Assembly: GCA_023145275.1 (NCBI GenBank)
Contig: JAGLEB010000194.1
Coordinates: forward strand, 1-9,438
Origin: Flavobacteriales bacterium
GTDB lineage: Bacteria > Bacteroidota > Bacteroidia > Flavobacteriales > JADGDT01
DNA length: 9,438 nucleotides
Direction: 5' to 3'
The notes beneath the pieces are model-generated. The model searched no databases and was not told the DNA's origin. It saw nothing but the letters and a program-made list of their open reading frames with translations. Shown here one piece after another: positions 7,384 to 9,438 of this stretch. Each line of letters starts with the position of its first letter. Positions within the stretch are counted from its first letter, which is position 1. The translations under genes were made by a program, and so were the position numbers.

Positions 7384-7533
7384 CTAGCCCCGATAGTAGT
7401 GTTACCCTGCAAGACAAAAAGATATTGAATAGCAGTCTCGCAATAGCTCTGAGTTGGCGAAGAGATTATTGGGAGGCGCTATGAAAATGTTTTTGGATGA
7501 AGCGTATTAGCGAATAGCGGGAAATAGCTACTA
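7384..7533 (+). ncRNA. Structured intergenic element, candidate Bacteroidota ncRNA or repeat
   Basis: Starting five bases after the regulator's stop codon, the motif CTAGCCCCGATAGTAG (7384-7399) and a closing AATAGCGGGAAATAGCTA (7513-7530) resemble an element I have often seen between Flavobacteriia genes. It may be the Flavo-1 RNA motif, an identification from memory and unverified. TAGC (7385-7388) can pair with GCTA (7527-7530), and CCCG (7389-7392) with CGGG (7518-7521), leaving AAATA (7522-7526) bulged. An internal hairpin pairs 7441-7450 with 7461-7471 around a 10-base loop and one bulged A. The local sequence is more GC-rich than its surroundings and has no convincing ORF. It lies before the recG promoter, so it may belong to the regulator's 3' end or stand alone. 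Confidence 0.45.
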
Positions 7534-7551
7534 ATGAATATCAAATTGTTT

Positions 7552-7559
7552 TATATTTG
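7552..7559 (+). promoter_or_regulatory. -7 promoter box TATATTTG of recG
   Basis: TATATTTG matches the Bacteroidota -7 element exactly and ends 18 bases before the recG ATG, giving a predicted leader of about 12 nt. It is the same octamer as the box before the HTH regulator. No good TTTG -33 element is seen. Confidence 0.55.
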
Positions 7560-7577
7560 CTTTAAACAAAATTTTAG

Positions 7578-9438
7578 ATGCTGCAGAACCCGCTTCAAAC
7601 ACCTATAGAATACCTGAATGGCGTTGGCCCACAGCGTGGCGATTTACTTAAGAAAGAGCTTAAGCTTTTTACATATGGTGATTTGTTGCACTTGTTTCCG
7701 CGCAGATATATAGATAAGACTCAGTATTATAAAATTAATGAGATTAATGCTAACTCAAGCGAAGTGCAGGTTGTTGGAAAGCTGGTGAGTCTGCAAGATG
7801 TTAAGCAGAAGAGAGGCAGTAGGCTAGTAGGAACTTTTGTTGATGAAACGGGCCAAATGGATCTTGTTTGGTTTAGGGCTACAAAATGGCTTAAACAAAA
7901 TTTGAAAGTGAACAAAGTTTACGTGGTGTTTGGGAAACCCACAAAGTTTGGGCATAATATGAATATCGCTCACCCAGAAATGGAACTTTTAGATGAACAT
8001 AAGCGAAATATGCGTTCTGCCATGCAGGCAGTTTATCCCTCGACCGAAAAATTGTCAAAACTTAATTTTACATCTAGGACAATGAGTCGTATTATTCAGG
8101 ATTTGTTTCATAAAATTGGAGGAAAATTTGCTGAGACACTTTCACCTGAAATAATTGATAGGTTGAGTTTGATTTCTAAGAATGACGCACTTTTCAATAT
8201 ACATTTTCCAATTAATCAGGAATTACTCTCAAAAGCTCAGTTTAGGTTGAAATTTGAAGAGTTGTTTTATATACAGATTGAGTTAATATCGAAAAAGCTT
8301 ATTAGAAAAAATAAGCTTAAAAGTTATGTATTTACTAATGTCGGTAAAAATTTTAATGATTTTTATAACAAGCATTTGCCCTTTGAGTTAACTGGTGCTC
8401 AAAAACGAGTACTCAAAGAAATTAGACAAGATACTTTGCACGGCGAGCATATGAATCGTTTGGTGCAAGGCGATGTTGGAAGTGGGAAGACTATTGTCGC
8501 GTTTATGTGTATGTTGATAGCTATAGATAATGGCTTTCAGGCGACAATGATGGCTCCAACAGAAATTTTGGCTACACAGCATTACGAAGGTGTTTCTGAA
8601 CTTGTTGAGCAAATGGACCTCAGAGTAGAGCTTTTGACTGGGTCTACAAAAACTGCTAAACGACGAGAGATTCACGAGGCTTTGCTATCGGGCGAGATAG
8701 ATATTCTTATTGGTACTCACGCACTTATTGAGGATAAAGTAGTTTACAAGAATCTTGGGATAGCTGTAATAGATGAGCAACATAGATTTGGAGTAGCTCA
8801 GAGAGCAAAACTTTGGAAGAAGAATGCATTTGCTCCACATGTTCTAGTGATGACGGCAACGCCAATACCTCGTACATTAGCGATGAGCCTATATGGCGAT
8901 TTGGATATTTCGGTGATTGATGAATTGCCACCTGGTAGAAAGCCAATTAAGACTATCCATAGGTACGACTCTAATCGTTTGAGAGTTTTTAAATTTATGA
9001 AAGACGAGGTGGCAAAGGGCCGACAAATATACCTCGTTTATCCACTTATTGAGGAGTCTGAAAATATGGATTACAAAGATTTGATGGATGGTTATGAGAG
9101 TGTGAAAAGATATTTTCCAATGCCAGAATATCAGTTAAGTATGGTTCATGGGAAAATGAAATCTGCCGATAAAGAATTTGAGATGAATAGGTTTGTTGAA
9201 GGTAAAACTCAAATAATGGTTGCCACAACAGTGATTGAAGTTGGTGTAAATGTTCCTAATGCTTCAGTGATGATTATTGAGAGTGCCGAGCGTTTTGGAT
9301 TGTCTCAATTACATCAATTACGTGGTAGAGTAGGGCGTGGGGCAGAACAGTCATATTGTATTTTAATGACTGGAGTAAAGCTGTCGAACGATTCAAAAAC
9401 ACGTTTAGAAACAATGGTTCGCACAAACGATGGTTTCG
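7578..9438 (+). CDS. recG: ATP-dependent DNA helicase RecG (3' end outside window)
   Basis: Double-stranded DNA translocase that remodels stalled forks and recombination intermediates; cytoplasmic. The 620 visible codons have no stop and run off the window; about 80 residues of the usual 700 or so are missing. Near the N-terminus is the IEYLNGVGP helix-hairpin signature (10-18), then an OB-fold wedge domain that binds branched DNA (about 60-140). The helicase motifs are complete in the visible part: Walker A GDVGSGKT (298-305), DEQH box (399-402), TATPIPRT (426-433) and motif VI QLHQLRGRVGRG (577-588), with TTVIEVGVNVP (550-560) between. The ATG at 7578 directly follows an in-frame TAG (7575-7577), so no longer N-terminus is possible in this frame. 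No Shine-Dalgarno is visible, and its own promoter box suggests independent transcription. Confidence 0.96.
   Translation, partial: MLQNPLQTPIEYLNGVGPQRGDLLKKELKLFTYGDLLHLFPRRYIDKTQYYKINEINANSSEVQVVGKLVSLQDVKQKRGSRLVGTFVDETGQMDLVWFRATKWLKQNLKVNKVYVVFGKPTKFGHNMNIAHPEMELLDEHKRNMRSAMQAVYPSTEKLSKLNFTSRTMSRIIQDLFHKIGGKFAETLSPEIIDRLSLISKNDALFNIHFPINQELLSKAQFRLKFEELFYIQIELISKKLIRKNKLKSYVFTNVGKNFNDFYNKHLPFELTGAQKRVLKEIRQDTLHGEHMNRLVQGDVGSGKTIVAFMCMLIAIDNGFQATMMAPTEILATQHYEGVSELVEQMDLRVELLTGSTKTAKRREIHEALLSGEIDILIGTHALIEDKVVYKNLGIAVIDEQHRFGVAQRAKLWKKNAFAPHVLVMTATPIPRTLAMSLYGDLDISVIDELPPGRKPIKTIHRYDSNRLRVFKFMKDEVAKGRQIYLVYPLIEESENMDYKDLMDGYESVKRYFPMPEYQLSMVHGKMKSADKEFEMNRFVEGKTQIMVATTVIEVGVNVPNASVMIIESAERFGLSQLHQLRGRVGRGAEQSYCILMTGVKLSNDSKTRLETMVRTNDGF

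Noticed and set aside
7192..7428. Plus-strand ORF of 78 codons overlapping the end of the HTH regulator and the structured element.
   Set aside because: It is a shadow frame of the regulator for most of its length, with low-complexity hydrophobic content and no start signals.
9438..9438. RecG lacking its C-terminus, which might suggest a broken gene.
   Set aside because: The frame is intact up to the last base of the window, so the truncation is only the window edge.

Overview
The window looks like chromosomal DNA from a low-GC member of the Bacteroidota, probably Flavobacteriia or a close relative. The evidence is the three-domain DsbD, a DUF2891 secreted protein, AT-rich leaders almost without Shine-Dalgarno sequences, and TATATTTG boxes matching the Bacteroidota -7 promoter consensus (TAnnTTTG). 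I see no phage genes, transposase, CRISPR array, tRNA or rRNA.

Layout. Positions 1-66 may hold the 3' tail of an upstream gene. A complete plus-strand dsbD gene (314-2275) follows and ends in a long hairpin plus T-run (2304-2378). Next are two minus-strand genes for exported proteins: a DUF2891 family protein (2403-3497) and, upstream of it in transcription, an M1 zinc aminopeptidase (3556-5949). A 563-base region (5950-6512) without a large gene separates these from the plus-strand genes on the right. It holds a 46-nt palindrome, a possible 38-codon minus-strand ORF with one hydrophobic segment, repeated GAACTAT motifs and a promoter box facing each way. To the right are an HTH regulator with an uncharacterised, perhaps GNAT-like, C-terminal domain (6513-7379), a structured intergenic element that may be a Bacteroidota ncRNA (about 7384-7533), and recG (from 7578), which is cut by the window edge with roughly 80 C-terminal residues missing.

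How the parts fit. DsbD carries reducing power across the inner membrane. The M1 peptidase and DUF2891 protein are both exported and only 58 bp apart, so they may be co-transcribed. The HTH regulator diverges from them, and a GAACTAT motif lies directly upstream of the leftward -7 box, so the regulator may control the leftward unit; this is inference only. RecG is a housekeeping DNA-repair helicase. The main genes are ordinary. The least explained parts are the 5950-6512 region and the 7384-7533 element.
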